Origin: Planctomycetota bacterium
GTDB lineage: Bacteria; Planctomycetota; Phycisphaerae; Phycisphaerales; SM1A02
Direction of reading: 5' to 3'
NCBI GenBank assembly: GCA_009926815.1
Contig: RFOC01000009.1
Location: 1 to 22,522, forward strand
DNA: 22,522 nucleotides
The stretch's first letter is position 1. Every line of letters starts with the position of its first letter. A model generated the notes under the pieces. The model was not told where the DNA came from. It saw only the letters and a list, made by a program, of their open reading frames with translations, and ran no database searches. Below, piece by piece: positions 7,509 through 17,288 of this stretch. The position numbers and the translations under genes are program-made.

Positions 7509-7547
7509 TGTTCCGCCTTGCGGCGACCGCCGCGGCCTCGCAACCAG

Positions 7548-7566
7548 TGCCCCGAGCATCGGGGCA
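7548..7566 (+). promoter_or_regulatory. 5'-leader hairpin next to the ppdK ribosome-binding site
   Basis: TGCCCCGA / TCGGGGCA is a perfect 8-bp stem with a 3-base loop. It ends at the first base of the AAGGA Shine-Dalgarno (7566-7570). It could influence ribosome access or mRNA stability. No T-tract follows, so it is not a terminator. Confidence 0.45.
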
Positions 7567-7582
7567 AGGAAAGATCCGCTCG

Positions 7583-10417
<2,835 letters not shown>

Positions 10418-10440
10418 CTCCGCACCGGAACCCGGTGTTC

Positions 10441-10475
10441 GCGGCCGCTCCGCATGGGGCGGCCGCTTCACTTTT
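10441..10475 (+). terminator. Rho-independent terminator of ppdK
   Basis: GCGGCCGC at 10441-10448 pairs with GCGGCCGC at 10459-10466. The stem extends inward by TCC/GGG (one T-G pair) to a GCAT loop and is followed by TTCACTTTT. It lies 24 bases after the ppdK stop. Confidence 0.85.
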
Positions 10476-10488
10476 GGGGCGGGGTCGC

Positions 10489-10494
10489 TAGCCT
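10489..10494 (+). promoter_or_regulatory. -10 hexamer of the CBM9-like gene (leaderless type)
   Basis: TAGCCT ends 6 bases before the ATG at 10501, directly after the ppdK terminator, with no Shine-Dalgarno between. Confidence 0.45.
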
Positions 10495-10500
10495 GCGACC

Positions 10501-11316
10501 ATGCCGATGCGACGCGCGGGACTGGGCATGCTCTGGACGCTGCCGCTGGTGATGGCGGCCTGCCAGAGCGCGGCGTACGGGCCGTGGCCGCGGCGCACGC
10601 CGCCCGGCACGCCGCGCGAGTACGCGTGCCGATACACCGCGCATCGACCGGTCCTGGACGGCGTGCTGGATGATCCGGCGTGGATGGGTGCCCCGTGGAG
10701 CGAACCCTTCGTGGACGCCATCGATCCGGATGGTCCTCGTCCATCGCAGGAGACGTGGGTCAAGCTGCTCTGGGACGAGCGGCATCTCTACGTCGCGGCC
10801 CTGCTCATGGAGACCGACGTCCGGGCCGTCGTGGAGCGATCGGATGCCGCCGTCTGGGCCGACAGCGACTTCGAGGCGTTCATCGATCCGGGTTCGGGAG
10901 GGCAGGCGTGGTTCACCGTGCGTGCCAATGCCCGAGGCGTGCTGCGGGGCACGCTGGAGCGAAGGGCGGACCAGGCGATCGTGGCGCAGCCGTGGTCGTG
11001 CCCCACGCTCGATGGCGCCCTGCAGGTCGAGGGCACGCTCAACGACGCCTCCGACACGGATCGCGCCTGGGTGATCGAACTGGCCATCCCGTGGTCCTGC
11101 CTGGAGGTGTCCCTGGCGGGTCCGGCGGGCACCGTGAACGAGTCCGGCCTCGAGCCGGTGGCGGGGGACGTTCGGCGCATGAACTTCCTGCGACGGCGGA
11201 ACGCCTCCGCCTCCGCCGAGCCCGGCACGGAGCCCAGCCTGTGGTCGTGGACCCCCACCTGGTCACCGGATCCCCGCGATCCGGGTGACTGGGGCCGGGT
11301 CCGCTTCACCCGCTGA
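10501..11316 (+). CDS. CBM9-like domain lipoprotein (271 aa)
   Basis: The N-terminus MPMRRAGLGMLWTLPLVMAAC is a lipoprotein signal with an MAAC lipobox, the cysteine being residue 21. After a Pro/Arg linker, residues about 45-265 look like a carbohydrate-binding-module family 9 type beta-sandwich: VLDGVLDDPAWMGAPWSEPF at the start, LLWDERHLYVAALLMETDVRA, then SDFEAFIDPGSGGQAWFTVRANARGV, and AWVIELAIPWSCL. The DG-x-LD-D-x-AW and LWD-x-x-LYVA elements are the usual marks of this group, found in bacterial exported proteins that bind sugars or accompany glycan-active enzymes. The last part, WSWTPTWSPDPRDPGDWGRVRF, matches the typical ending of such domains. No catalytic domain is attached. It has its own promoter-like -10 immediately upstream and is probably a single-gene unit. 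Confidence 0.82.
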   Translation: MPMRRAGLGMLWTLPLVMAACQSAAYGPWPRRTPPGTPREYACRYTAHRPVLDGVLDDPAWMGAPWSEPFVDAIDPDGPRPSQETWVKLLWDERHLYVAALLMETDVRAVVERSDAAVWADSDFEAFIDPGSGGQAWFTVRANARGVLRGTLERRADQAIVAQPWSCPTLDGALQVEGTLNDASDTDRAWVIELAIPWSCLEVSLAGPAGTVNESGLEPVAGDVRRMNFLRRRNASASAEPGTEPSLWSWTPTWSPDPRDPGDWGRVRFTR

Positions 11317-11341
11317 CGGGACCGCCCATAAGCCGAAGTTG

Positions 11342-11355
11342 CCCGCTTCAGCGGG
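11342..11355. other. Small hairpin in the intergenic leader
   Basis: CCCGCT / AGCGGG, a 6-bp stem with a TC loop, lies between the CBM9-like gene and the dehydrogenase gene. It has no T-tract and could belong to the 3' end of the first or the leader of the second transcript. Confidence 0.3.
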
Positions 11356-11412
11356 GAATCGGCAGCCGGAAGGCCCTCGCATCCGAAGAGATCCCTTCCA
11401 CGGAAGACAGCC

Positions 11413-12765
11413 ATGACCCGACACGGCATCGATCGCACCGAACCCGTCCACGCCGAGCGCCTGCCGCGCACGCCCGCGCGCATCCTCGAGGAGCTCGAGA
11501 TCGTGCCCGAGCCGGGCAGCCTGTATCACCAGGTGCTGCAGCAGGTCCTGGCCATGGCGCCGATCGTCGGCATGCGTCACGAGCACCAGCTCATGTTCGC
11601 GCAGCCCAAGAACGAGATCGCGGTGCACTTCCCGGTGCTCATGGATGACGGTCGCCACCGCATCTTCACGGGCTACCGCGTGCAGCACAACAACGCGCTG
11701 GGGCCCTACAAGGGCGGACTGCGCTACCACCCGCACGTCACGCTGGACCAGATGAAGGGTCTGGCGATGATCATGAGCCTCAAGTGCAGCCTGCTTCGCC
11801 TGCCCTTCGGTGGCGCCAAGGGTGGCGTGCGGTGCAATCCTCGCGAACTGGGCCGAGACGAGCTCATGCGGGTCACGCGCCGCTTCTGCAGCGCCATCAG
11901 CAACCAGATCGGCCCGGACTACGACATTCCAGGCCCCGGGGTGGGCACCGACAGCCAGACGATGGCGTGGTTCGTGGACACCTTCGCGCAGACCACGCCG
12001 GAGCATGGCCGTCAGGACACCACCCGCGCGGTGACGGGCAAGCCGGTCGAGCTGGGCGGGGTGCCCGGACGTGACCGTGCCAGCGCCATGGGCCTGGTCA
12101 TGGTCCTGGAGGAGATGCTGCCGGACTTCGGCATGCAGCTCCGCGGACTCCGGTTCAGCATGCTGGGCTACGGCAAGGTGGGCAGCTGGACGGCGCGCAT
12201 CCTGGAGGAGCGGGGCGCCACGCTGGTCGCGGCCATGGATGACACGGGCGCCGTCCGCAACGACCGGGGCCTCGAGGCCACCGAGCTGGCGGCCCACGTG
12301 CATGCTCAGGGGGGCGTTCGCGGCTTCGCCCAGGCCCACGCGGTGGAACGCACCGACTTCCTGCAGGCGCCGGTGGACCTCTTCATTCCCGCGGCGCTCG
12401 AGAACATGATCGATGCCGAGAGTGCCTCCCTGATCCGCGCCCGCGTGGTCGCCGAGGCCGCCAGCCTGCCGACCAATCCCGAGGGCGATGAGGTGCTGCT
12501 GCAGCGTGGCGTGGAGGTGCTCCCCAGCATCCTCTGCAACGCCGGTGGCCTGGTGGCCAGCTACCTCGAGTGGACCGTGAACAAGAGTTCGGGCCAGCTG
12601 ACCGCCGCGGAGATGGAGGAGAGGCTGGGACTCCAGATGACCGAGGCCGCCCGCCGCGTCCGCCTGGCGCGGCACCGCTTCGAGACGGACTTGCGCAGCG
12701 CCGCCATCGGTTCGGCGCTCGAGCAGATCAGCCGCGTCCACCAGCTCCGCGGCGTCTTCCCCTGA
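11413..12765 (+). CDS. Glu/Leu/Phe/Val dehydrogenase family protein with altered active site
   Basis: The family reversibly deaminates amino acids with NAD(P)+. The 450-residue length and fold are those of a glutamate dehydrogenase. GPYKGGLRYHP is at 98-108 and LPFGGAKGGV at 130-139, with the catalytic lysine at K136. A GYGKVG nucleotide-binding loop is at 252-257, and ILCNAGGLVASYLEW is near 383-397. Two hallmark sites deviate. The usual PAPDxGT motif reads PGPGVGT at 173-179, so the catalytic aspartate position is glycine (G176). The usual EGANGPT reads EAASLPT around 338-344. The protein may therefore be a poor, altered-specificity or non-catalytic relative of GDH. GGAAG at 11402-11406, 6 bases before the ATG, supports the start. 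It is convergent with the HIT gene. Confidence 0.88.
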   Translation: MTRHGIDRTEPVHAERLPRTPARILEELEIVPEPGSLYHQVLQQVLAMAPIVGMRHEHQLMFAQPKNEIAVHFPVLMDDGRHRIFTGYRVQHNNALGPYKGGLRYHPHVTLDQMKGLAMIMSLKCSLLRLPFGGAKGGVRCNPRELGRDELMRVTRRFCSAISNQIGPDYDIPGPGVGTDSQTMAWFVDTFAQTTPEHGRQDTTRAVTGKPVELGGVPGRDRASAMGLVMVLEEMLPDFGMQLRGLRFSMLGYGKVGSWTARILEERGATLVAAMDDTGAVRNDRGLEATELAAHVHAQGGVRGFAQAHAVERTDFLQAPVDLFIPAALENMIDAESASLIRARVVAEAASLPTNPEGDEVLLQRGVEVLPSILCNAGGLVASYLEWTVNKSSGQLTAAEMEERLGLQMTEAARRVRLARHRFETDLRSAAIGSALEQISRVHQLRGVFP

Positions 12766-12778
12766 GCGACTCTGGACC

Positions 12779-12803
12779 CCTGGGCGACCCTGGATCGCCC
12801 GGG
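12779..12803. terminator. Hairpin between convergent genes
   Basis: CCTGGGCGA / TCGCCCGGG forms a 9-bp stem (one G-U pair) with a 7-base loop. It sits between the dehydrogenase stop (12765) and the HIT-gene stop (12809). It lacks a T-tract on either strand, so a terminator role rests on position. Confidence 0.45.
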
Positions 12804-12808
12804 AACCC

Positions 12809-13225
12809 TCAGGCCGGATCCAGTTCCGCGGCGATGCGTTTGGCCAGCGCGGCGCCCGAGGCCGCGTCCAGTGGCGAAGCCTTCCAGGCCAGGCCCAGGC
12901 CTCGGCCGTCCTCGAATCGCGGAATGACGTGGAAGTGCACGTGCATCACCGCCTGGTGCGCCATGGCGCCGTTGTTCTGGAGCACGTTGTAGGCGGTCGC
13001 GCCGGTCGACCGCAGGATGGCGGCCGCCACGCGCGGCAGGGCGGCCCCCAGCGCCGACGCGGAGGCCTGGCTGAGCTGGTGCAGCTGCTCCCGCTCCTCC
13101 TTGGGCACCACCAGCGCGTGACCCGGGCTGAGGGGATTCACGTCCAGGAAGGCGATCACCAGCTCGTTCTCCAGGATCCTGTGGCAGGGGATCTCGCCGC
13201 GGATGATGCGCGTGAAGATGCTCAT
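12809..13225 (-). CDS. HIT-family nucleotide hydrolase/transferase
   Basis: At 138 residues this is a standard small histidine-triad protein of the Hint/YcgF type. Such proteins hydrolyse nucleoside phosphoramidates or related adenylylated compounds in the cytoplasm. It starts MSIFTRIIRGEIPCHRILEN, the usual opening of the family. It contains FLDVNPLSPGHALVVPK (residues 26-42) and the triad HVHFHV with H95, H97 and H99, H97 being the expected nucleophile. An NVLQNNGAMAHQAV segment precedes the triad as in known members. The start at 13225 is fixed by the family N-terminus and by a minus-strand TACCTT ending 7 bases upstream; the open frame beyond it is the shadow of nadC. It shares a 49-base divergent intergenic region with nadC. 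Confidence 0.93.
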   Translation of the reverse strand: MSIFTRIIRGEIPCHRILENELVIAFLDVNPLSPGHALVVPKEEREQLHQLSQASASALGAALPRVAAAILRSTGATAYNVLQNNGAMAHQAVMHVHFHVIPRFEDGRGLGLAWKASPLDAASGAALAKRIAAELDPA

Positions 13226-13232
13226 GGTCGCG

Positions 13233-13238
13233 AAGGTA
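13233..13238 (-). promoter_or_regulatory. -10 hexamer of the HIT gene (leaderless type)
   Basis: TACCTT on the minus strand ends 7 bases before the HIT ATG at 13225. No Shine-Dalgarno is present. Confidence 0.5.
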
Positions 13239-13261
13239 TCCGCGACGACCGTCGTGCCCCG

Positions 13262-13267
13262 TACCAT
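13262..13267 (+). promoter_or_regulatory. -10 hexamer of nadC (leaderless type)
   Basis: TACCAT ends 7 bases before the nadC ATG at 13275. It lies about 25 bases from the divergent HIT -10, so polymerases bound at the two sites would overlap. Confidence 0.5.
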
Positions 13268-13274
13268 CGAGCGC

Positions 13275-14159
13275 ATGGCAGCGTCTCGACGAAACGACCG
13301 GACGCATCTCGATGCCCAGGTGCGTTCGTGGCTGGCGGAGGATCTCGGGCGTGCAGGCGACGTGACGAGCCTGGCCATGATCCCGGCCCGGGCGCGGGCC
13401 AGGGCCGTGGTCCGAGCCCGCGGGGCCGGCACCCTCTCGGGGATCGCCGTCGTCCGGCGGATCGTGGCCATCGGGGGCCGTGGCGTTCGGATGCGCACGC
13501 GGCTGCCGGATGGACGCGCCTTCCGATCGGGCCAGGAGATCCTGAGCCTCGAGGGCCCGCTTCGATCCATCCTGGCCATCGAGCGCACCCTGCTCAACGT
13601 CATGGGCAGGCTGAGCGGCGTGGCGACCGCCACCGCGGACATGGTGCGTCGCGTCCGCGGCACCCGAGCCCGCGTGCGCGACACGCGCAAGACCACGCCC
13701 GGTCTTCGGCTGCTCGAGAAGGCCGCCGTGCTCCATGGCGGGGGCACGCCGCACCGGCGTGGCCTGGATGACGCGTTCCTCTGCAAGGACAATCACCTGG
13801 CGCACGTCCCCGCACCGAATCTGGGGCGGGTCATCGAGCGTGGCGTCCGCGCCGCGCGTCGTCGCGGGCCGCTGGCGTTCGTGATGGTCGAGGTGGACTC
13901 GGCGCGCCAGTTCGAGCAGCTCCTGGCGCTGCCTCGGGGAACGGTGGATGTGGTGCTGCTGGACAACATGGCACCGGCGACCCTGCGGAGGCTGGTCCGC
14001 CAGCGCGATCGTCGCGCGCCCTGGCTCAGGCTGGAGGCCAGCGGGGGCGTCACGCCACGCAGCATCGGGCGCATCGCGCGCACGGGCGTCGACTTCATCA
14101 GCTGCGGTGCCATCACGCACTCGGCGCCGCAGGTCGACTTCGGCCTGGACATCGGGTGA
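13275..14159 (+). CDS. nadC: Nicotinate-nucleotide diphosphorylase (carboxylating)
   Basis: NadC (quinolinate phosphoribosyltransferase) makes nicotinate mononucleotide from quinolinate and PRPP, releasing CO2, in de novo NAD synthesis. The 294 residues show the whole family pattern: AEDLGRAGDVTSLAM at 21-35, ERTLLNVMGRLSGVAT at 103-118, DTRKTTPGLR at 136-145, HGGGTPHRRGLDDAFLCKDNH at 144-164 region with H150, R151 and K161, EVDS at 197-200, LLDNM at 218-222 and LEASGGV at 243-249. An in-frame ATG at 13203 would overlap the HIT gene. The ATG at 13275 matches the normal NadC start and follows TACCAT by 7 bases. birA begins 3 bases after the stop, so the two are almost certainly co-translated. 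Other NAD de novo genes (nadA, nadB) are not in the window. Confidence 0.95.
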   Translation: MAASRRNDRTHLDAQVRSWLAEDLGRAGDVTSLAMIPARARARAVVRARGAGTLSGIAVVRRIVAIGGRGVRMRTRLPDGRAFRSGQEILSLEGPLRSILAIERTLLNVMGRLSGVATATADMVRRVRGTRARVRDTRKTTPGLRLLEKAAVLHGGGTPHRRGLDDAFLCKDNHLAHVPAPNLGRVIERGVRAARRRGPLAFVMVEVDSARQFEQLLALPRGTVDVVLLDNMAPATLRRLVRQRDRRAPWLRLEASGGVTPRSIGRIARTGVDFISCGAITHSAPQVDFGLDIG

Positions 14160-14162
14160 ACC

Positions 14163-15005
14163 GTGGCGTCGAGGCCCGGTGGCAACCCTGAGCGCTCCCT
14201 CGACCGCTGGCCCGAGGCGATCGAGGCGGCATGCCGTGGAACCACGCACTTCTCCCACGTTCTCGTGCTGCGCGAGACCACGAGCACGCAGGATGCCGCG
14301 GCGGGCCTGGCGCCGGGCGCGGTCGTGACGGCGGGCCGGCAGATCGCCGGTCGCGGACGGCTGGGTGCGGCGTGGGCCGACACGGGTGAGGAAGGACTGG
14401 CCGTCACGTTCACCCTGCCTCCACTGCAGGCCGAGCGCCTGGGCATGGCGGCCGCCGTGGCGTCGGCCGAGGCCATTCGCGCATGCCTTCCCGCTCCGGC
14501 TGCAGCGCGCGCCGGCATCAAGTGGCCCAACGACATCGTCGAAGTCCAGGCCGATGGCACCTTCCGGAAACTCTGCGGGGTGCTCGTCGAGCGATCCGAT
14601 GGCGTGGCACGGGTGGGGATCGGCGTGAACGTCCGTCAGTCCGGGTTTCCCGCCGCCCTGGCCGCCCGCGCCGCGAGTCTGGCCATGGCGGGTGCCTGCG
14701 TGGACCGGCTCGAGGTGCTCCTGTCCCTGATCGGACGGCTCGATCGATGGATCGGCGCCTCCGACGAGGCCCTCGCGGCCGGCTACCGCGGCCTGGATCG
14801 GACGGTCGGGCTGCGGCTGAGGTTCCAGACCCCCTCGGGACCGGTGGAGGGCGTGGTGCAGGCATGCGAACCCCGGCAGGGACTCCGGGTGCTGACCGAT
14901 CAGGGCGAGGTGCACCTGTCAGGGGCCACCACCCGGGTGGATCCGGAGCCCCCGGATGGCCGATCTACAATGTTCCCCCCATGCTCCGCACCGCCTGCAT
15001 CCTGA
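14163..15005 (+). CDS. birA: Biotin--[acetyl-CoA-carboxylase] ligase
   Basis: This enzyme activates biotin with ATP and attaches it to the biotin carrier lysine of carboxylases. Visible motifs are TTSTQD at 39-44, the biotinyl-AMP loop GRGRLG at 63-68, KWPND at 120-124, the conserved RKLCGVLVE with lysine 136, and VGIGVNV at 151-157, followed by the small C-terminal domain (residues about 225-265). There is no N-terminal winged helix, so it is a monofunctional ligase and not the E. coli-type repressor. The start is GTG at 14163, 3 bases after the nadC stop; no upstream alternative exists without overlapping nadC. Its last 25 bases overlap the next gene, whose -10 hexamer also lies inside birA. 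nadC-birA adjacency is common in bacteria. Confidence 0.92.
   Translation: MASRPGGNPERSLDRWPEAIEAACRGTTHFSHVLVLRETTSTQDAAAGLAPGAVVTAGRQIAGRGRLGAAWADTGEEGLAVTFTLPPLQAERLGMAAAVASAEAIRACLPAPAAARAGIKWPNDIVEVQADGTFRKLCGVLVERSDGVARVGIGVNVRQSGFPAALAARAASLAMAGACVDRLEVLLSLIGRLDRWIGASDEALAAGYRGLDRTVGLRLRFQTPSGPVEGVVQACEPRQGLRVLTDQGEVHLSGATTRVDPEPPDGRSTMFPPCSAPPAS
14966..14971 (+). promoter_or_regulatory. -10 hexamer inside birA for the 14981 gene
   Basis: TACAAT, one mismatch from consensus, ends 9 bases before the ATG at 14981 and lies within the birA coding sequence. It gives the downstream pair of exported-protein genes a possible promoter separate from nadC-birA. Confidence 0.5.
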
Positions 15006-15625
15006 CGCTTGCCGCGGCCACGCACGCCGGTGCGCAGGCCACCAAGTCCGGTGATCTGGTGCCCATCGAGCAGGGCGTCTCCGACATCAACAGCATCGGT
15101 ACCTCGCTGCGGCTCATGCCCGTGGATCTGGGCATCGGCAACAGTTTCGGGAGCCTCTACGGCGTCGCGGGAAGGCCCGACCTTCTGGTGCGCTCCCAGG
15201 GGGGCGTGTACGCGGTGTTCGAGCAGAGCGACTACGTGCGCGTGCAGCGCAAGGACGTCTCGCGCGTGTACGCCGTGTGGCCCGCCGGCACCGTGTTCCA
15301 CATTGGCCAGCCGGACTTCAGCGGCATGCGGACCGCCGGCATTCGTCATGGACCGCAGGCCGTCATGCTCTTCGCGCCGGGTCTGCAGCCCGAGCCGCAT
15401 CGCGTGTCTCGAAGACCTGACCGGCGGCTCAATCGCTCCCTGTCCTCGGGTCCGATCGATCGCCGTCGGCCCAGTGCCCGACTGAACGGCCAACCCAGTT
15501 TCCGGCCCGGCGAGTCTCGCTGGGAGGGTGGCTTGCCGGGTTACGCCCGCGACACCGGCGATCGACGCGATGTGCCGCCCGCCGATGTCGTCGCCCCGGC
15601 CGAGCCCGCAGCGAAGAGCGAATGA
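14981..15625 (+). CDS. Exported protein of unknown function (214 aa)
   Basis: I do not recognise the family. The ATG at 14981 gives MLRTACILTLAAATHAGAQA, a clear cleavable signal peptide with a probable AGA-QA cleavage site, whereas upstream in-frame starts fall inside birA and lack a signal. The mature domain (about residues 25-135) is beta-rich with YGVAGRPDLLVRSQGGVYAVFEQSDYVRV and a strand-turn pattern ending VMLFAPGL. Residues about 140-214 are Arg/Pro-rich and probably disordered, ending in a Pro/Ala tail. Its stop codon overlaps the next start (ATGA), so the two are translationally coupled and probably act together. It overlaps birA by 25 bases. Confidence 0.8.
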   Translation: MLRTACILTLAAATHAGAQATKSGDLVPIEQGVSDINSIGTSLRLMPVDLGIGNSFGSLYGVAGRPDLLVRSQGGVYAVFEQSDYVRVQRKDVSRVYAVWPAGTVFHIGQPDFSGMRTAGIRHGPQAVMLFAPGLQPEPHRVSRRPDRRLNRSLSSGPIDRRRPSARLNGQPSFRPGESRWEGGLPGYARDTGDRRDVPPADVVAPAEPAAKSE

Positions 15626-17253
15626 TGCCCTGGCCAGTCCTGGCGCTCGTGGTCAGCTCGGTGGCCCTGGCCGGGATCGAGGTGACCCAGACGCAGCCTG
15701 TCGCGGCGCGGGGTGGGGTGCTGGTGCTTCCCCTGGAGGGGGATGCCTCGCCTTGGCCCGAGACGCTCCGGCTTGAACTGGACGATGGTTCGCCGCCGGT
15801 GCATGCGCGTGTGGCGTGGATCGGCGCGGCGCCCGCGGGCGTGGAGCGGTTCTGGACCATGGCGGACGAGCGGCTCGACATTCGCCAGGGCTCGGCCATG
15901 CCCACGGATCCCGCGATTCGCGCCTCCGGCGCGTTGGTGGCCATCGCGGCCATGCCACGCGGGTTCGATGGATCGCTGCGGTGCGTCGACACGCGGATCA
16001 CGCCTCGTTGGATCACGCTGGCGGAGACGGAACCCGACCCGAGCCGTCCCGCGATGCCGCTTTCGGCCATGGCCGGACGGGACCAGCCCGACCCTTCGGC
16101 ACCGACCGAGTGGTTCCGCTGGTGGCTCATGGCCGACGCGATCGGTGCACGGCCTCCCGCGCTGGCCGGTGGACCGGTCGAGACGCTGCTCGCCCTGCAC
16201 GCCGCGCAACTCTGGCAGGCGGGACTCGAGCGGGTGGAGCGGATCAGTCCGGGTGTCGCGCGTGAACTGGCGTCACGGCTCACGGCGGTCTGCAGCGAGG
16301 CGCCGGGCACCTCCACCGCGGCATGGATCGCCGGTGCCGAGGATCAGCGCACGCTGCTGGGCCTGCTGCTGGATGGCTCCCGTTCCGACGCGCAGGTCAT
16401 GGAGTCGGCTCTCTCCTGGGTGCGGTCGCTTCCGCCCGTCACCGTCTGGATCGAGAGCGACGACGGGCGATCGATCCGACTCGTCGCCCTCAATCCGGGC
16501 GTGGAGGAGGTGATCCTGCGGCTGGCCTGGGTCGATGCCGAGGGCATGCCACCTCTTCCGCTTCGCGTGTCGCCTCGTGGCGTGGGCCGACAGACGCTCG
16601 ATCGCCCACCCTCGCTGCTTCCGGACCTGGCCACGTCCCAGGTCGCGCCGCGTGGCGGTGCCATCCAGCTTGAATGGCGCGACTGGTCGCAGCGGATCAT
16701 GGTCCCGCCCTCGCTCGCCCGGCCCCGTCCGCCCGGGCTCCCGATGGGGCTGCTCCGGCCACCCATGAGCCTGGCCGACGCGCAGCGCGGCAGGATCATG
16801 CCGCCGCCCGAGGCCTTCGCCACCACCGCCAGCGTCCGTCGCTCCGATGGCGCGTGGGAGGTCTTCGCCGAATGCCTGCGTCCGGAGCCGACCGAACTCG
16901 ACGAGCTGGTGATGCTGGTGGGCACCGATGGAGGCGCCATGGGGCGCGTGGTGGCCCGGGAGCGGGGCGAGATCGCCATGGAGGGCTTCCCGCCCGGCGT
17001 GACACCACGGGTCGATCGAGCCTCGTTCAGGGATCGCTGGCGGTGCGTCATCACCATGCCGGCCGAATGGCCCGCGGCCACGCCCACGGGTCCGGCCTCC
17101 ATGCTGGTTGGCGTGGCGAGGTCGCCCGGGGGCGCAGGAACCCGTCAGTGCGCGGGTCCGGCGGTGCCGCCGTGGACCCCGATCCCGCTGGTGCGGCTCG
17201 ATCCCTCGGCCTGGTGGAGCGTCGGCGATGTCGCGGCCGCACCGGATCGATGA
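15622..17253 (+). CDS. Exported protein of unknown function (543 aa)
   Basis: I do not recognise the family. The first codons MMPWPVLALVVSSVALAGIEV look like a signal peptide; a second ATG directly follows (15625) and either start is coupled to the upstream stop through ATGATG. The remaining 520 residues are soluble and beta-rich with many Arg, Pro and Trp. Residues about 175-265 form a helical stretch (LLALHAAQLWQAGLERVERI). Two immunoglobulin-like strand patterns follow, roughly residues 272-310 (VTVWIESDDGRSIRLVALNP) and 395-480 (ASVRRSDGAWEVFAE). The last region ends RLDPSAWWSVGDVAAAPDR. No catalytic motif is visible. It forms a coupled pair with the 214-residue exported protein, so a periplasmic or surface complex is a reasonable guess and no more. 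Confidence 0.8.
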   Translation: MMPWPVLALVVSSVALAGIEVTQTQPVAARGGVLVLPLEGDASPWPETLRLELDDGSPPVHARVAWIGAAPAGVERFWTMADERLDIRQGSAMPTDPAIRASGALVAIAAMPRGFDGSLRCVDTRITPRWITLAETEPDPSRPAMPLSAMAGRDQPDPSAPTEWFRWWLMADAIGARPPALAGGPVETLLALHAAQLWQAGLERVERISPGVARELASRLTAVCSEAPGTSTAAWIAGAEDQRTLLGLLLDGSRSDAQVMESALSWVRSLPPVTVWIESDDGRSIRLVALNPGVEEVILRLAWVDAEGMPPLPLRVSPRGVGRQTLDRPPSLLPDLATSQVAPRGGAIQLEWRDWSQRIMVPPSLARPRPPGLPMGLLRPPMSLADAQRGRIMPPPEAFATTASVRRSDGAWEVFAECLRPEPTELDELVMLVGTDGGAMGRVVARERGEIAMEGFPPGVTPRVDRASFRDRWRCVITMPAEWPAATPTGPASMLVGVARSPGGAGTRQCAGPAVPPWTPIPLVRLDPSAWWSVGDVAAAPDR

Positions 17254-17274
17254 GGTCGGTCCGGGCGCCGCTTC

Positions 17275-17280
17275 TATACT
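17275..17280 (+). promoter_or_regulatory. -10 hexamer of parA (leaderless type)
   Basis: TATACT, one mismatch from the sigma-70 consensus, ends 8 bases before the parA ATG at 17289. No Shine-Dalgarno is present. This is among the two closest matches to consensus of the set. Confidence 0.6.
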
Positions 17281-17288
17281 CGCCCGCG

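Noticed and set aside
6986..7582. N-terminal extension of ppdK by 199 codons
   Set aside because: It lies antisense to pabB, is Arg/Pro-rich and matches no PPDK; the ATG at 7583 with AAGGA fits the family.
12779..12803. Attachment site or insertion scar at the 12.8-kb inverted repeat
   Set aside because: It sits exactly between two convergent stops, and there is no integrase, direct repeat or change in composition; a terminator role is simpler.
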